DNA of 64,000 nt from Phyllostachys edulis (GCA_036346405.1 CM070567.1:46611633-46675632), one strand, 5' to 3'. Numbered from the stretch's first letter, positions 10,944 to 23,870 are shown. Translations and numbers: made by a program. Notes: a model not told the origin generated them from the sequence alone.

Positions 10944-11339
10944 TCACTTTATTTTGACCACAGTGTTCCGACCACACTCTCTTGGAGTGATCCAAAGAAA
11001 TCTCCAAGGAAGATCCAAGAGGATATCCTGAAGAGGTCCAAGAGAAATCTCCAAAGGAGGTCCAAGAGAATCTCCCGAATAGGTCCAATGGGACCACAGT
11101 GTTCCGACCACACTGGTCTGTAGCTTTGAGATCTTGGAGTGATCCGAAGAACTCTCCAAGAGAGGTCTAAGAGGATCTCCCGAAGGCCACACTCTCTTGG
11201 AGTGATCCGAAGCAATCTCCAAGGGAGGTCCAAGAGGATCTCCACATTCTCTTGGAGTGATCCGAAGCAATCTCCAATGGAGATCCAAAAGGATCTCCCT
11301 AAAAAGTTCAAGGGTGGTCTAAGAAATAACTCTCACTGA
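10944..11339. repeat. Tandem repeats of a TTGGAGTGATCC...AGGTCCAAGAGGATCTCC unit
   Basis: Units of about 45-75 bp containing CTTGGAGTGATCCGAAG, then TCTCCAAGGGAGGTCCAAGA, recur at roughly 10980, 11135, 11198 and 11250, with partial units between. The phrase ACAGTGTTCCGACCACACT appears twice (about 10960 and 11096). The repetitive Leu/Ile/Trp protein readable on the - strand simply reflects the repeat. Possibly part of an LTR. Confidence 0.7.
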
Positions 11340-12770
11340 TTATATGGCATCATACTGGTCTATGCCTTCGACCAGTGAATTGCGATCAGAGAGCGAAATG
11401 TACGGTCAGCAAAAAGAAAGGTGGACTTGGTTCACGGTCATGCGTCGCAAGTCACAAGTCACGCGATTGCCATGCGAATAAACACGTGTGCGTGCATACG
11501 TGCGTGTGTGTGACTTTAGCTATAATCCTCCTCATGTCACCCCATGATATGTATCACATGTATCAAGAGGTAGCAAGGACTTCACCTTATAAATTGCTCT
11601 CCCACTATTTGGCTAGACAGTATGGGACTAAACCATGCATACTTTGAAATTTCAGGAATGAATGAGCCTTTACAAATAAGGGTCCAATTATAACAAAACC
11701 TAGTTTGGAAAGCAATAATTTTGTAGGATTTACACCGGGAAGTATATTAGCTCTTGCCAAATTCATATAAATTTCATGCGTTCAAAAGTGCCCTCAAATT
11801 TCGAAAGATAGTGTCCTCCTCGTCCAAACAAGTCCATATGGAGATTTAGGACGAACCCTCGAGAATCTATCCTTTTTTTTGTTCCGCATTGACAAAAATG
11901 CTCGGGACTATTGTAGGGCTTTATGTGTTGGGCACATAGATGGATTTCATTAGGGCATTGCTCCACCGTACAATTTAAAATGAACAGTCTAAATCGAACG
12001 ATACAGTACCAAATGGGAATAGCAAAATCGTTACAACAAACACGCGCTATTTTTACAGTATCTGCTACAGTACTACTCCCAGGTATTGCTCACGCAGACT
12101 CAGATCTCTACAGTAACAGCGACAATCCGGATCCCTCTCACAACTCACAAGTCGACACAAGTTTTTTTAGGCTAGGCCATTTCTGCTGGAAAGGAAACAC
12201 GCGCACACACGAGGCCAAAAAGAAGTGAAAACAGCAGCCTGTGTGATGACCGAGGAGCTCAGGCGCTCAGCATATCAGTAAGGATAATTCGGTGCTGATC
12301 CATGGACACAGAAAAAAAAAACATTCAGAGAAATAATGGGGAAAAAAACCCAGGCATTCGAGAGAGCGTCTTCGCTGGTGATGGGATTAATTAACAAACG
12401 AAGCCGTCGTTATCTTGAATGGGTGGTAACACAAGTTGGATTATCCCTTTAATTATTGCATGTCGCGCCAGCTTTCAGTTCCTGCTGCCGCGTGGATCTG
12501 GAGGTGTATCCAATGGCGCGGCCGGTATGTTGGCCCAGATATTTGTTTGGCTCCCGGCTCCACGTCACTGCGCAAGCTCCGTTGTTAGCTCATGCTCCTT
12601 TGCGTCCGCGCTGTCGACAACGACCAGCTGCTTATCGCAGCAGGAGTGAAAGCGTTTCATTCATTGTACTCGGTGGGTACTTATAGAACAAGATACAGGA
12701 GATAAGATCGTACAACAAAGAATCTATCTCTAAGCTGAATTTTAACTGAAGTATAACATAGTTAGATATG
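11340..12770. other. Intergenic or decayed repeat, no gene seen
   Basis: Only short frames. The segment 12640-12770 (TTCATTGTACTCGGTGGGTA and following) reads like decayed LTR sequence, but the boundaries are not visible. Confidence 0.45.
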
Positions 12771-14568
12771 TGTGGGACCGGAACAACGACCAGAGGGATG
12801 AGAAATATGAGCACCACTTTTTTCGACCTTCGCGATATTTAATTTCTTCCTCACTCTAGTAGCTATAGAAGCTATAAAGTTTGAAGATACGAGCACAAAA
12901 GAAGTTTTGCGTTGAACCTGACATAAACCCTGAGGCACGAAGACCGAAATCACCAAAATCACAAGGTGATGGCACAGGCCGGTCTGATTGTTGGAGTTGG
13001 GTGGTCTGACCGAATGCTGGCCGATTTGACCTCTCGTCGAGCGGTCTAACCTCTCATTGGACGGTCTGACATCTCCACTTGGCGGTTTGACCTCCCGATA
13101 GGCAATTTGACCCCTCCCTCAGGATGAATAGTAAAATCAATCCGATTTTAAAATCACAATTTGATGTAACTTTTGATTCACAACTCCAAACTTTATAAAG
13201 CTTGAAACATATCTTCTCTAGTATGTTAGGAACCTATTCCAATAAAACATTTTAAAGATAATTGCCAAAGTTTCGACCTTTTTCCGTTTGAGTGAAAGTT
13301 GTTACAAAACCAGGACAAATACAAAAACGGTTATTGAGAGGTTCTCGTGGGAGGAATCAATCCAAGATGGTTGAAGATGGTTTCCTACATGTCCTAGCAC
13401 CCTCAATGATAGGAAGAATCAATCCAAAAGCCTTCAAGAGCAAAACCTCCAAAATCACTATTTCTTTCACAAAACCGAGCAAACTCATGAACTTACAATA
13501 GAAAGTATCTAGATGGATAAGATCTAGTCTCAAAGAGAAATATCCATCACTTGCACGTCCTAGATACAAAGCAAGATCAAGAGGGGAGAAAGGAACACAA
13601 AAAACCAAGCCAAATCAAGAAATCAATACTTGAACATATGAGAGGAAGACTTGGACGAACTTGAAGATATGTGTTGGACCAGAACAACGACTAGAGGGAT
13701 GAGAAATAGGAGCACGCTTTTTTCGACCCTGGCGATATTTAATTTCTTCCTCACTCTAATAGCTATAGAAGCTATGAAGTTTGGAGATACAAGCACAATA
13801 GAAGTTTTGCATTGAACCTGACATAAACCCTGAGGCATGAAGACCGAAATCACCAAAATCACAAGGTGATGGCACACGGTCGATCTGACCGTTGGAGTTG
13901 GGTGGTCTGACCGAATGCTGGCCGATTTGACCTCTCGTCGGGCAGTCTGACCTCTCACTGGGTGGTCTGACATCTCCACTTGGCGGTTTGACCTCCTGAT
14001 GGGCGGTTCGACCTCTCCCTTAGGATGAATAGTAAAATCAATCCGATTTCAAAATCACAATTTGATGTAACTTTTGATCCATGACTCCAAACTTCATGAA
14101 ACTTGAAACATATCTTCTCTAGTATGTTAGGAACCTATTCCAAGAAAACATTTTAAAGATAATTGCCAAAGTTCTGATCTTTTTTTCGTTTGAGTAAAAG
14201 CTGCTACAAAACCAGGACAAATACAAAAACGGTGATTGAGAGGTTCTTGTGGGAGGAATCAATCCAAGATGGTTAAAGATGGTTTTCCACATGTCCTAAC
14301 ACCCTCAATGACAGGAAGAATCAATCCAAAAGCCCTCAAGAGCAAAACCTCCAAAATCACCATTTCTTTCACCAAACCGGGCAAACTCAAGAACTTACAA
14401 TAGAAAGTATCTAGATGGATGAGATCTAGTCTCAAAGAGATATATCCATCACTTGCATGTCCTAGATACAAAGCAAGATCTAGAGGGGAGAAAGGAACAC
14501 AAAAAACAAGCCAAATCAAGAAATCAATACTTGAGCATATGAGAGGAAGACTTGGACGAACTTGGAGA
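12771..14568. repeat. Tandem duplication of about 0.9 kb inside the LTR fragment
   Basis: Unit 1 spans 12771-13671 and unit 2 starts at 13672. Both start TGT(G/T)GGACC(G/A)GAACAACGAC and run in parallel to GACTTGGACGAACTTG, after which unit 2 continues into the rest of the LTR. Both starts are preceded by AGATATG. Confidence 0.85.
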
Positions 14569-16249
14569 TTCGATTTCTTCTTGGAGATGAATGTTTACAG
14601 CCACTCCTTTAGGAGGACAAAGCCACTAGGGCAGCACATACACAAGTGCTCTCATCTCTCTCAATACATCTCCCACAAACCCTAGCCTCCTCTGCTTTCC
14701 TCTCCTAGCTCTAAATTACAAATTAAGGTTTTCTAGGCTCAAGGCTTGGGAGGTGCACAACTAGCACCCTCCTCTTTTATAGTAGAGGCTAGCTCTAGAG
14801 AGACATCTCAAACAGGCACCCGTTAAGCCCCACACACAAACATGTTTCACTCATGCACACTTCTCAAAGCGTCATTTTCATCTTCTCTTGACCTAAATCA
14901 TCTCTTCTTGCGCTGTCTTGCACCACGGTTTCTCCAAGGCAAGGAAGGTGGCTTTTCACACCAACACTTACCACTTTTTCGGTATAGGGAAATTTCTCAA
15001 AATGCCCATCTACCGACCTTTGGTGATTCCTTCGTCTCGAAGCATCTCTCATGCTCCGTCATCATTCATGTGACCCCAATAACTTCCTGCCAAAGCCTCT
15101 CACGCGTCCGAATCACACCGAATTGTCATTGCTTGCAACTAGGACCAAGTCACTTGGCGCACCACATGTCTCACCATGATTGCACCCGGCTTCCTTGACC
15201 GTTCAGGACTGCAGCACCTCCCTAAGCCTAATCACGGTCCACCTTACTGCTGCCTGTCATGTTCATCACCGATAGCTTCTGCTCCGGTTCCTTGTCTTCT
15301 CGGCTTGTAATCACCCCGCTAGCCTTAGTCATCTTTTCGCACCACCTCGATCGTTCTAGACCTTGGTTCATCTAACCTAGTCTCGATCTAGTTCGCCTCA
15401 CCATGATCTAGCTCCGGTGTCCTACAACCATCACAAAATAGCAACCCGTTATGTAGCACCGCACAATACACAAAATCATCAATTGACATAATTAATAAGG
15501 CATGAGCACATACCTTCACAAAGGCCTTTGCTCAAACTTCATCTTCTATGGTTCTTGTCCATCTTGCGCCTTGCTTGAGTCCAACCATCTCACCTAGCAT
15601 CTACGACCATTCTGGACCTTGGTTCTCCTAATCAAGTCCCGGTCTTCCTCGCTGTTGACCATAGTTGACTCCAAGACACATGCACAATAATAGACCAAGC
15701 GACCATTTTTGTGCACAACTTCTTCACAGCCTCATCCATGTTAGCCAAAACATGCATCATGCAACATCTATACAATGAAACCCATAACTTTGACTTAACC
15801 CTTAAAGTTCACCACCTTCCTAGCGCATGAACCCTCTCTAGCCTGTCAGATCACATTTTCCTCGGCCTCGATCGCCACTAGTCGGTCGGATCCGTCATGG
15901 TCCGATCACAAACAAATGGCCAGTCAGACCGCCCCAACACTTAGCCAAATTTCCAGCCCTAGAAATCTGCACCCTCTTTGGAATTTTCAAACTCTATCTA
16001 GTTTCGGCTTGAAACTCTAATTCCAATGAGACCAAGTACAAACACATCTTCAAACAACCATTCACACGTGATTTTTGGCCGATTGCCAAAATTCACATTA
16101 TCATCTTTGGCGGTCGGACACAGATGTGGCTTGGCCCGACCGCTAAGCCTCGACCGATCCCGACACCACCCACTACGGGTCGGACCGCTACTAAGACAGG
16201 TCAAACCACCTATGCCTGACAAGCAGCAAGACTTTGTCGAAAACGAGGG
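12771..16249 (-). mobile_element. SIRE-type Ty1/copia LTR fragment (outer layer of the nest)
   Basis: Shows strong sequence likeness to the long LTRs at 42947-45558 and 50685-53289. It shares the TGTTGGACC start and GACTAGAGGG, the CCAAAGTTCTGACCTTTTTC block (diverged), the block with TACCACTTTTTCGGTATAGG, and clustered GGTCTGACC motifs. Orientation follows those LTRs (- strand). The first 0.9 kb is duplicated in tandem. The LTR breaks at 16249, where another LTR begins, and resumes at 32272 with TTTCTCCAAATATCTTC. No internal region is attached, so it is an LTR remnant. Confidence 0.8.
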
Positions 16250-18616
16250 TGAAACAAACAAAAAATTCCAGGTTTTGAAATTTTTTGAAGTTTTTCGGTT
16301 TCAATTTGAATCTTACCCAATTTAGCAAATTTCCTCCGAAATCCGCTTTCCTTTTTGGGAAAATCCGCCTTTCCTCTCTCGGTGGCGCCTTTCCCTCCCG
16401 TCGCCTTCGCCCATCGTGCTCCTTGCAACGTCACCGCCTCTCTCACTCCTGCCAGCTCGCCGCGCCACCTCTTCGTCGCCATCAATGCGTCCCGCGCCCC
16501 CACCGCCACTGCGACACCACCCTCGCCCGCCCATGCCGCCACCTATCTCCGCCGGCACCGCCCAGGTGCTCCCCACCGCACACGTCATTTCTTGCCTTCA
16601 ATGCGGCGCACGACCCTGGTGCCACCTCGCCCCGCCCATGCCGCCACTCGCTTCGCTCGCCGCGATCGCTCATGCCGCCCGCCCGAGCCGCACCCGCCAC
16701 CTCCATCAAGCCACCGCCTCCGCCCACCTATAAAAGCCGCTCCCGCTCGCTCTTCCTCCCTCACACCATTCCCCACCCTCCTTCGTCCCCAAATCCAGCC
16801 AAGTGTGCCGCCGCCGCCTCGGTTCTTTGCCCAAGCCGTAAGCCAACCTCACCCTCCCCATCCCTTTCTCTCCCACCCAAAACCCCCCAAACCCACACAA
16901 AAATCCAAGGGGAAGAAGGCACCTACCTCATCGGAGCCTCCCCACGCCGCTGCCCTTCGCCGCCACCACCGTCGCGGGAGCACCGCCTCCTTTCGCCTCC
17001 TCTGCCCGAGGCGAGCGCACGGGCCAAATGGCCGTGCGGCTCAAGCCGCCAGGGCACGAGGGTCGTTTAGACCCGGCCGTTGGGCCGTTCGGCAGTGGGC
17101 CAAATAGTAAATGGCCCATTCACTGTTCATCCAAAACCGCCTATTCAATGTTCATTACACAGTAAAATTCTTTACTGTTCCAGATCCGAAAAAAAACACT
17201 GTTCTTTGCACAGTAATTTTGATTACTATTCATAATGATTACTATTCATTTTCAGCTAAAAATAGTAAGCCCAATCACTGGTCACCAACATGTTTACATT
17301 CATGAATAATAAAATAGCACTGTTCATAGACCGACACTTTTTACTCCGAAACCCTAATTTGACATTATATGTCAAATTTGACCGTCTCGGTCCCAGAAAA
17401 CACATTCTTGACTCCAATCAGCTATACCAAGCACCCAATAAATCTTTTCACCTTTCTATAGTTTTTTATTATCTCTTTTCTATATTTTTGTTGTAGTTGG
17501 ATTCATTTTCCAGGCTCATTCCTTGTCGAGCCAGATTTTACTTGGTTTATTTTATTGTATTGCTTCTCGTTAGGTCACGATTTTGACGACCAGACTCCAG
17601 AAGACACCAGATAAGACCAGTATCTACAGGACTTTGTGCAAGAAGGCAAGTCGCATTCCTTGATCATTTTGAACTCATATTTCATATATTTATTATTACT
17701 TTCATTATTGTATTTGTGCCAAGTACTTTAAATATTCAAATAATACTTTTGAATGCCATGATAATTAGATAAATCCTATTACCCCACATACAAACCCACC
17801 TAGCACTTGTAGGCCATATTCACCTTGACAAATATCCAGCACTTGTAGGCCATATTCACCTTGACAAGTTCACATAAAATATTAGCTATATAAGTAGCTT
17901 TGTCACACAAATATGTTTATTAATCAAAAGAGAGTATTGGCGGTTCGCCAATGGTTTTGGTGGAGAGTTGAGGGTTGTGTCCAAGAAATTGGACAACCCA
18001 ATAGACTTGTGAAAAAGTGGGTCAAGGGTGAGGCCTGCAGGATGGACAACCACGTGGTGTTGTGGTCCATCGCCTCACTGTGAGACAAGTAAGGACGAGA
18101 ACCTTATGCCAAGTGATAGGCACAGAAAACCGCTCAACCACATGTGTGGTCATTACTTCCAGGCTTAGTACATTGCTCTTCCAATTGAATATCTACAGTA
18201 TCGAGAATGGGACAGGAGTGGGCCGGTAAGGGACACCCGCTGGTCTACACAACGATAGGTGCCGTCAGCATAGGGGGTGCAAGATCTACTAGGGCCGGTG
18301 GAGTCTCCCTAGGGCTGAATGGTCCATAGACCTACTGGGTAGAGGCTAGAAAGGTTGAGCAGTGAAAAATTCTTTGTTATCTCAGTTTAGTCGTACGCTA
18401 ACGTGTTGCGTGTATATTATATGACAGTATGAGTTTGAGATATCTTGTGGGTAAAGTTGGGCAACTCTACAGAGTGTATAAAAAGGTATTCGAATACGCC
18501 GTGCTTCCGGTTAATGAAGCTGTGTTAATGGGTGATTCCAGTACATGAGGCATAAGTAGAGTTTTTGAGATGGTAAGTTGGTAATTGTGATTTGTTGAGA
18601 AACCCCTGATGATATT
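16250..18616 (+). mobile_element. Solo gypsy LTR, left part
   Basis: Same family as the LTR at 60803-62962, read in the opposite direction. Shared blocks include TTGACTCCAATCAGCTATACC, the GTTAGGTCACGATTTTG block and the hexamer-rich tail. It begins TGAAAC at 16250, directly after GAGGG, interrupting the host LTR between AAAACGAGGG and TTTCTCC. It contains a GC-rich segment (16380-17060) open in several frames with Pro/Arg-rich translations, which I do not regard as a gene. The LTR is itself broken at 18616 by the 13-kb gypsy element. Confidence 0.75.
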
Positions 18617-19357
18617 TGTCGGTGTTTTAGAACCGAACTTACGTAAAGATTGTTTGATTCGGGGGGTCTCCTAGAATGAAATCACGCAGAGAGATTGACA
18701 CAGGGATTTTTATACAGGTTCAGGCCTTCTCCGGGGAGAATAATAACCATACTCCTGTGTGTGTATGGTATTGAGTGTATTCTGAACAACCAGGGGAAAA
18801 ACTAAGACTATTACAGATGATAGTGCTTGTCTTCCTGATGGCCTGATTCGATCGCCCCCTTCCTTCTCTGATTGTCGCCTTTATATAGTCCGTGAAGGAG
18901 TGGCCGTTTCTCCGGTGAAGTGGCGCCATCACATCCTCAGAACGGCGCATGTTGGCAGAATCACCGTGTATTAACTCCTCCACGCCGCTTTGATGACTAT
19001 ATATCGAGATAATGGAGCATTACGTGCTATTACTTGCAGAATAACAACATGATGATGTTTGAATTCCTTAATCAATTGGACCCACTCGCCTCAGAGGTTT
19101 AATTGACTATAAGGTGGTCGTGGCTGACCCGGTCGTAGAAGAACTTACGACCATAAGGTAGTCGTAGCAAGACTTACGACTATGTGGTAGTCGAGCATGA
19201 ATTACGACTATGGGGGTGGTCGAGAATAACTTACGACCACCTAGTAGGCTCCTCCCTTATAAAATTAAGGGTATACTCAGGGACCATATGACGCCATATT
19301 TACTTATAATAAGAATTATAGATAAAAGATAAAATGAGGATTATTAGATCCTCATCA
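18617..19357 (-). repeat. 3' LTR of the Tat-type element
   Basis: 741 bp, matching 31017-31768 over its whole length with scattered substitutions and a cluster of small indels in the middle third. Contains the hairpin array at 19112-19242. Confidence 0.95.
19112..19242. repeat. GTCGTA...TACGAC hairpin array in the 3' LTR
   Basis: Four to five units of about 30-33 bp. Each has GTCGTA (or a decayed GTCG) then 8-9 bases then TACGAC, so each unit can fold into a small hairpin; e.g. GTCGTAGAAGAACTTACGAC. Confidence 0.85.
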
Positions 19358-19375
19358 TCTAGCCCCCACTTCAAG
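19358..19375 (-). other. Polypurine tract of the Tat-type element
   Basis: On the - strand it reads CTTGAAGTGGGGGCTAGA and abuts the 3' LTR. Primes plus-strand DNA synthesis in LTR retrotransposons. Confidence 0.8.
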
Positions 19376-20841
19376 TGAAAGCAACTTACTTGGTAAGGGA
19401 GTTATAGATGGTCTTATGGCCACGAGAGGGTCGAGAAAGATAGTCGAAGGAAAAACTCTTCGACATTTGTGTACTACTTTAACCGTAAATATGCTTGGTC
19501 AAGAAGATCGCTATTTACTATCAAATAGTCGAGAACACTCCTACGATCACGAGGTGATCGTAGTATGGTAATCGGAAGAAAAAACCTTTCCGATTAACAT
19601 TTCCTTTGGTCAAAAAGATCTAATCAAGGAAGTAATTTCGCTTGAGGTGTAAAATAAACCTGATTTTCTTGAACGGACAAGTTAGGGAATTTCAAACGAC
19701 TCCCGTTAGTCTGTCCGTTGGAGCGGTTCCTGAGGCGGTGGCAACCTTTGGAATGCCACGCCTCCGGCCCAAGGTATGCGGTTATAAATACTTACCGGGG
19801 GTAAGACTTAGATTTATACTTTTCCCCAAATCGTTCCACTATTCGTCGAGTTCTTGTCTTCTCATACACCAACTCAAACAAAAATCTCCCTTTTAGAGAG
19901 AAATGGTGGGAGAGTCTCCGAGTGGGCCGAGTCGAGATGGATGCGTGAAGATTCAAGCCCGTTGACGCCGGAAGATTCGAGAGAAGATCCTCGTGAAGTG
20001 GTTCGCGGCGATAAGCAAGATTGGCCGTCGGGGAGGATGAGCAAATCCCGCCTTCCAAAGCGACAGAGTGTGGCCTTCGATTGCTGCTCACCCTTTCTCA
20101 CACTTATACTCGAGCACTTTGGGGTGGAATTAGTGAATCTTGGTCCCAATTCCATCACAATGCTAAGTGTATTCAGATATTTGTGTGAGGCATACCAGAA
20201 TTCCAATGACCTTGAGCTCTTTCAATACTTCTATGGAATGGCTCGACAAACCGGGATTGCCGGAAGTTGTGGTCTCAAGCTCCATGATGGGAAGTCAAAG
20301 GAATATATTCAGATGTTTACTCGGTCTTCGTGGCGGGATGGAGAAAGAGGTGGTTTTACCGAAAGGCACATCGAAGACAAACCTTACTTTCGAGGAAGCT
20401 CATTAAAAGAAGCCTTCATGGGATTCGACTCCCGTGATATCACCAATTGCCACATACATTCAAGCCATCAAGGATTTGAAAGAGGGGGGTTTAACTGGAT
20501 GGCATGTGGTGAAGGATTTCATCACACGTCGAATTAGCCCTTTGAAGAAACGAGTACCTCCTATGTGGAGGTACACGGGCCAAGGGACCCACCAGGACTA
20601 TGAGGAGGGTAAGTAGTTTTACTACTTAACTCTCGCTTTGGTCTTCTTAAAAATTGTCTAATGAATATCTTTATTTGTTTACCTAGATATTTTGCAGCAG
20701 AGATTGACGCTCGAGTCAAACTCATTTGTGAGAGGTCTCGCCACTTGGAGTTATGGTTCCTCAAATTCTTGCGGTTTTATCCGCAGAGGAAAAGATGAAG
20801 CGTCTAAAGGTAATCGAAAGTTGATTTTTCCTTAGACTTCA

Positions 20842-20952
20842 TAGTCGTAGACAAAACTTACGACTAGGTAGAGATCATAGAAAATCTTACAATCAAGGAG
20901 ATGTCGTAGAAAAGCTTACGATCGATATTGGTCGTGAAAATCTTACGATCGT
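20842..20952. repeat. Hairpin array in an intron of the antisense gene
   Basis: Three to four GTCGTAGA-AAACTTACGAC-like units, the same motif as in the LTRs. Lies between an inferred donor (20812) and acceptor (about 20986). Confidence 0.75.
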
Positions 20953-22603
20953 CGGTGATTCTTCTTCTTCATTTTTTCTTCTGTAGGTAGGTATGGAAAA
21001 CCGTCGGACGACGAAGAGGTCAAACCGATAACCATCGGCCGAGGATGGCAAAGGACAAGGGCTCATCTCCTCCGATTAAAAAGCGTCGACTTACAAAAGT
21101 TGCCGACAAGGAGGACCAAGCTCAAGTTCCTTCATTTCAACCAGTCCTCTGCGAAGTCTGCGACACGCACGCACGTTTGCGCAGGCCGAGGTTGAAATAA
21201 TCAAGCCGAGGAGGACGAAGAACCTCTTAGGCGCAAGGCCCGCAAGGTCAAGGACACGGCTACAATGCAGGCCGAGGCCGAGCATTGCAATGAGGAGGCT
21301 AAGGAGGTCGAAGACCCTCTTAGGCGTAAAGCGCACAAGGCCAAGGTACCTTTTTATTATGACAAGACAACTTTCACAATTTCTGCCACTCCCAGTTTTG
21401 TCAAGCAACTAGAAAAGGAGAACTGGAAGGAGTTTATGTCTTTGTGAAGGACAACGCCGATCCAAATGAGCCTCTTGTTGAGGGTAGCGCCGCTCTTGGA
21501 GTGGTCGAGATCGATCTCGCCCTCCGGAAACCAGAGACCAGAGAGATGGTCCTGTTCAAGATCCACGACCGGACATGGTCGTGGCCGAGCCTGTTCTCCA
21601 TCTCTGAGCTACGACCGGGGCGTGGTCGAGAAAAGAAGTCGAAGAAATCTTCCGTCGGAAGATAGCTCCTAAATTTCGATCAAGTCCAGATGCGAGGTAT
21701 GTGAAAGGAGCTAAAGTGTAAGAACAACATTTACCTTTTGCTTTTCACAATTTAACTTGCTTTCCTTTTGTTGGTTTTAGCCCGACTCCTTCAGCCCCCG
21801 AGGAGGCTTCTATCGAGAAGCCCATTGCCGCCTCTCCAGCAATTGGAGAGGTGTCGTGAAAATGGTCGAAGGATCGCCCACGGCCGGGTTGTGGAAGAAG
21901 TCGAGCTCTGAAGTGGTTACCTGGCTAGCCGAGGTCGTAGCTACGACCATCGAGGTAGCGGCTACAACCATCGAGGTAGCAACCACTACCATCGAGGTTA
22001 CTGACTCGACTCTTCAAGTGGTCGTGGAACCAGCAGAGCGCAACTGAAGCCTCTACCCAAGGTGGCGATGTGCACGACCACCGTAAGGGAAAGGAAATCG
22101 TTGCAAATCTCCTTCCGGTATCCAAAGAGAAATCGCAATTTGAGAATCGGAGGATGAGGAATACTTCAACTTCGCTCGATTTCTTTGGCCCTCGCTTCCA
22201 TAGTGGGGTCTTCGCTTAGATCTCGCCATCGAGTCCCTCATCCCAAAGACATTCCTAATAGAGGGGACACTTTTGATAACGAGCGTCTTGAGAAGGTTTG
22301 GTGGGATCAGATCGAGAGAGTGGACAAGCTGAAGAATCCAGAGCTGGTTTACTCGATATTTGCTCGATCAACCATGAGTGTAAGTATTTAATGATACTTA
22401 TACATGTGGTCTTCCCTTATTTCTTACTGTCTTTCCTTTTGCAGAAAGCTCTAGAACAGATTGCCGTTGTTGGTGAATATCACCGACAACTTTTAGAGCT
22501 ACGACAGGAAAAAGAGGAACTCTGCAAACAGGCAGAGAGGTGGTAAGTCACTATTTTTCGTAGTCGTTTTCGACTTGACTACTTATATAGTGATTATGGG
22601 GTT

Positions 22604-22746
22604 TGTCGTGGAAAAACTCACGATTAGGCTCAAGTCATAAAAGGCTTACGACCAGATGCTTTGTCGTAGGAGAACTTACGACTAGATCCGTGGTCGTAGA
22701 AGAACTTACGACTGGATCAATGGTTGTAGAAGAACTTACGACCAAT
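22604..22746. repeat. Second hairpin array in an intron of the antisense gene
   Basis: Five units of about 30 bp such as GTCGTAGAAGAACTTACGAC. Entirely inside the inferred intron 22543-22782. Confidence 0.85.
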
Positions 22747-23870
22747 TTGATAATGTTCATGTCCACTTTTAACCTTTACAGGTTAAATAGTGACGAAAAG
22801 ACTTTGGTCGACTCGCTCGATTATGAGAAAGAGGAGTCGAGAAAGCTATGTGAACAAGTAGAATTCCTCTTGAGGAAGGTTAAAGAAGCTAACTCTGCAA
22901 CTGAAGAAATGCAGGAAAAGATAAACAGTAAGTGCTGGACTTAGAACTGCTTATATTGTTGATTTTTACCTGATTGTTGCTTCTTTTCAGAAAAAGAAGA
23001 TGATACGAGACAGCTTCACGATGAAGTTAAGGAAAAAACTGTGGTTATTCGCGAGCTTTTTCGTATATCCAAAGAGAAGGATAAAGAAATTGAGAGGCTG
23101 AGATCTCGCCGATCAGGTAAGCATTTATTTTCCTGCAGTCCATTACGAGTTCCCTTCCTTTTCTAATTCTCGTTTCTTTTTTAGAAATGGATCTTGAACT
23201 GGGAAGACTCAAAATGAACTTAGGGATAAGACTATGATTTATAACGAGATCGTCGCATTGCTAAAAGCAAACGCAGAGGAAGTCAAGTTATGGAAGGCGA
23301 CATCTTTGAGACCGCTGCTTCTCATAATGCGTAAATCGAGAAGTTAGACTCTTGTCTAGCGGTAAGAAATTCTTTTACTCGTGACTATTTTATTCTCTCC
23401 TCTAGAAGTTTATTTACTCGACTACCTTATTCTTCTCGTAACAAGTGGTGAAAACAAACAACTCATGAGGCTTCGACTCGCACTCCAACAGTCATGGAGG
23501 CGATGAAGATTAATCTTCAAGACAATATCACGCCTCTGAACAATGTACTTGGTGAGCTACGATTGAGGAAAAGCTCCTTAAGATGATACGATAGTCGCTC
23601 ACGTAAGTACTATTGGGGAACAAGTCGACTTTGCAGAATTGGTGATCACTCAAGGCCAATCAAACCGAGTCCATCAAGGAGGCGGTCGAAAGTGCTATAA
23701 GTTATGCATTAGCAAAACTTAAAGCTCATGACTCCAGCCTTAATGTGCAACCAATCGAAGTCGACTTCGACTGCTCCGAAGCAGAAGCAAGTCGTCTTAT
23801 TGAAGAAATGCAACCACTCGGTAAAAAAGTTTCGGAGGAAATGCGACTAGGCTCTCCTTCTTCAGAGTGA

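Larger units (their letters stand above)
19903..23870 (+). pseudogene. Spliced antisense gene of the Tat element (gypsy 'transposase-28'-type protein)
   Basis: Lies between the pol end and the 3' LTR, on the strand opposite gag-pol. The first exon (about 19903-20608) encodes FLTLILEHFGVELVNLGPNS and the blocks FRYLCEAYQ and IAGSCGLKLHDGKSKEYI. These resemble the plant 'putative gypsy type transposon' family (PF04195, by memory). Downstream pieces are Lys/Glu-rich coiled-coil exons (22446-22542, 22783-22926, 22991-23117). Canonical junctions are visible: donors GTAAGT or GTAAGC at 20609, 22380, 22543, 22927 and 23118; acceptors TTTTGCAG (20697), TTTTAG (21780), TTTTGCAG (22445), TTTACAG (22782), TTTTCAG (22990) and TTTTTTAG (23184). 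The last exon ends with RLGSPSSE and a TGA at 23868-23870. Frame shifts in exon 1 (near 20235 and 20340) indicate decay. The role of such extra proteins in Tat elements is not established. Confidence 0.72.

Noticed and set aside
16285..17107. Pro/Arg-rich frames of up to 261 residues
   Set aside because: They lie inside an LTR, overlap in three frames, have no domain and reflect C-rich composition.
20842..22746. CRISPR-like spacing of GTCGTA...TACGAC repeats
   Set aside because: Spacers are not unique sequences of constant length, there are no cas genes, and the context is a plant retrotransposon.
22504..22944. Independent host gene encoding a coiled-coil protein
   Set aside because: It lies between the Tat element's pol and 3' LTR in the position of the known extra frame, so it belongs to the element.
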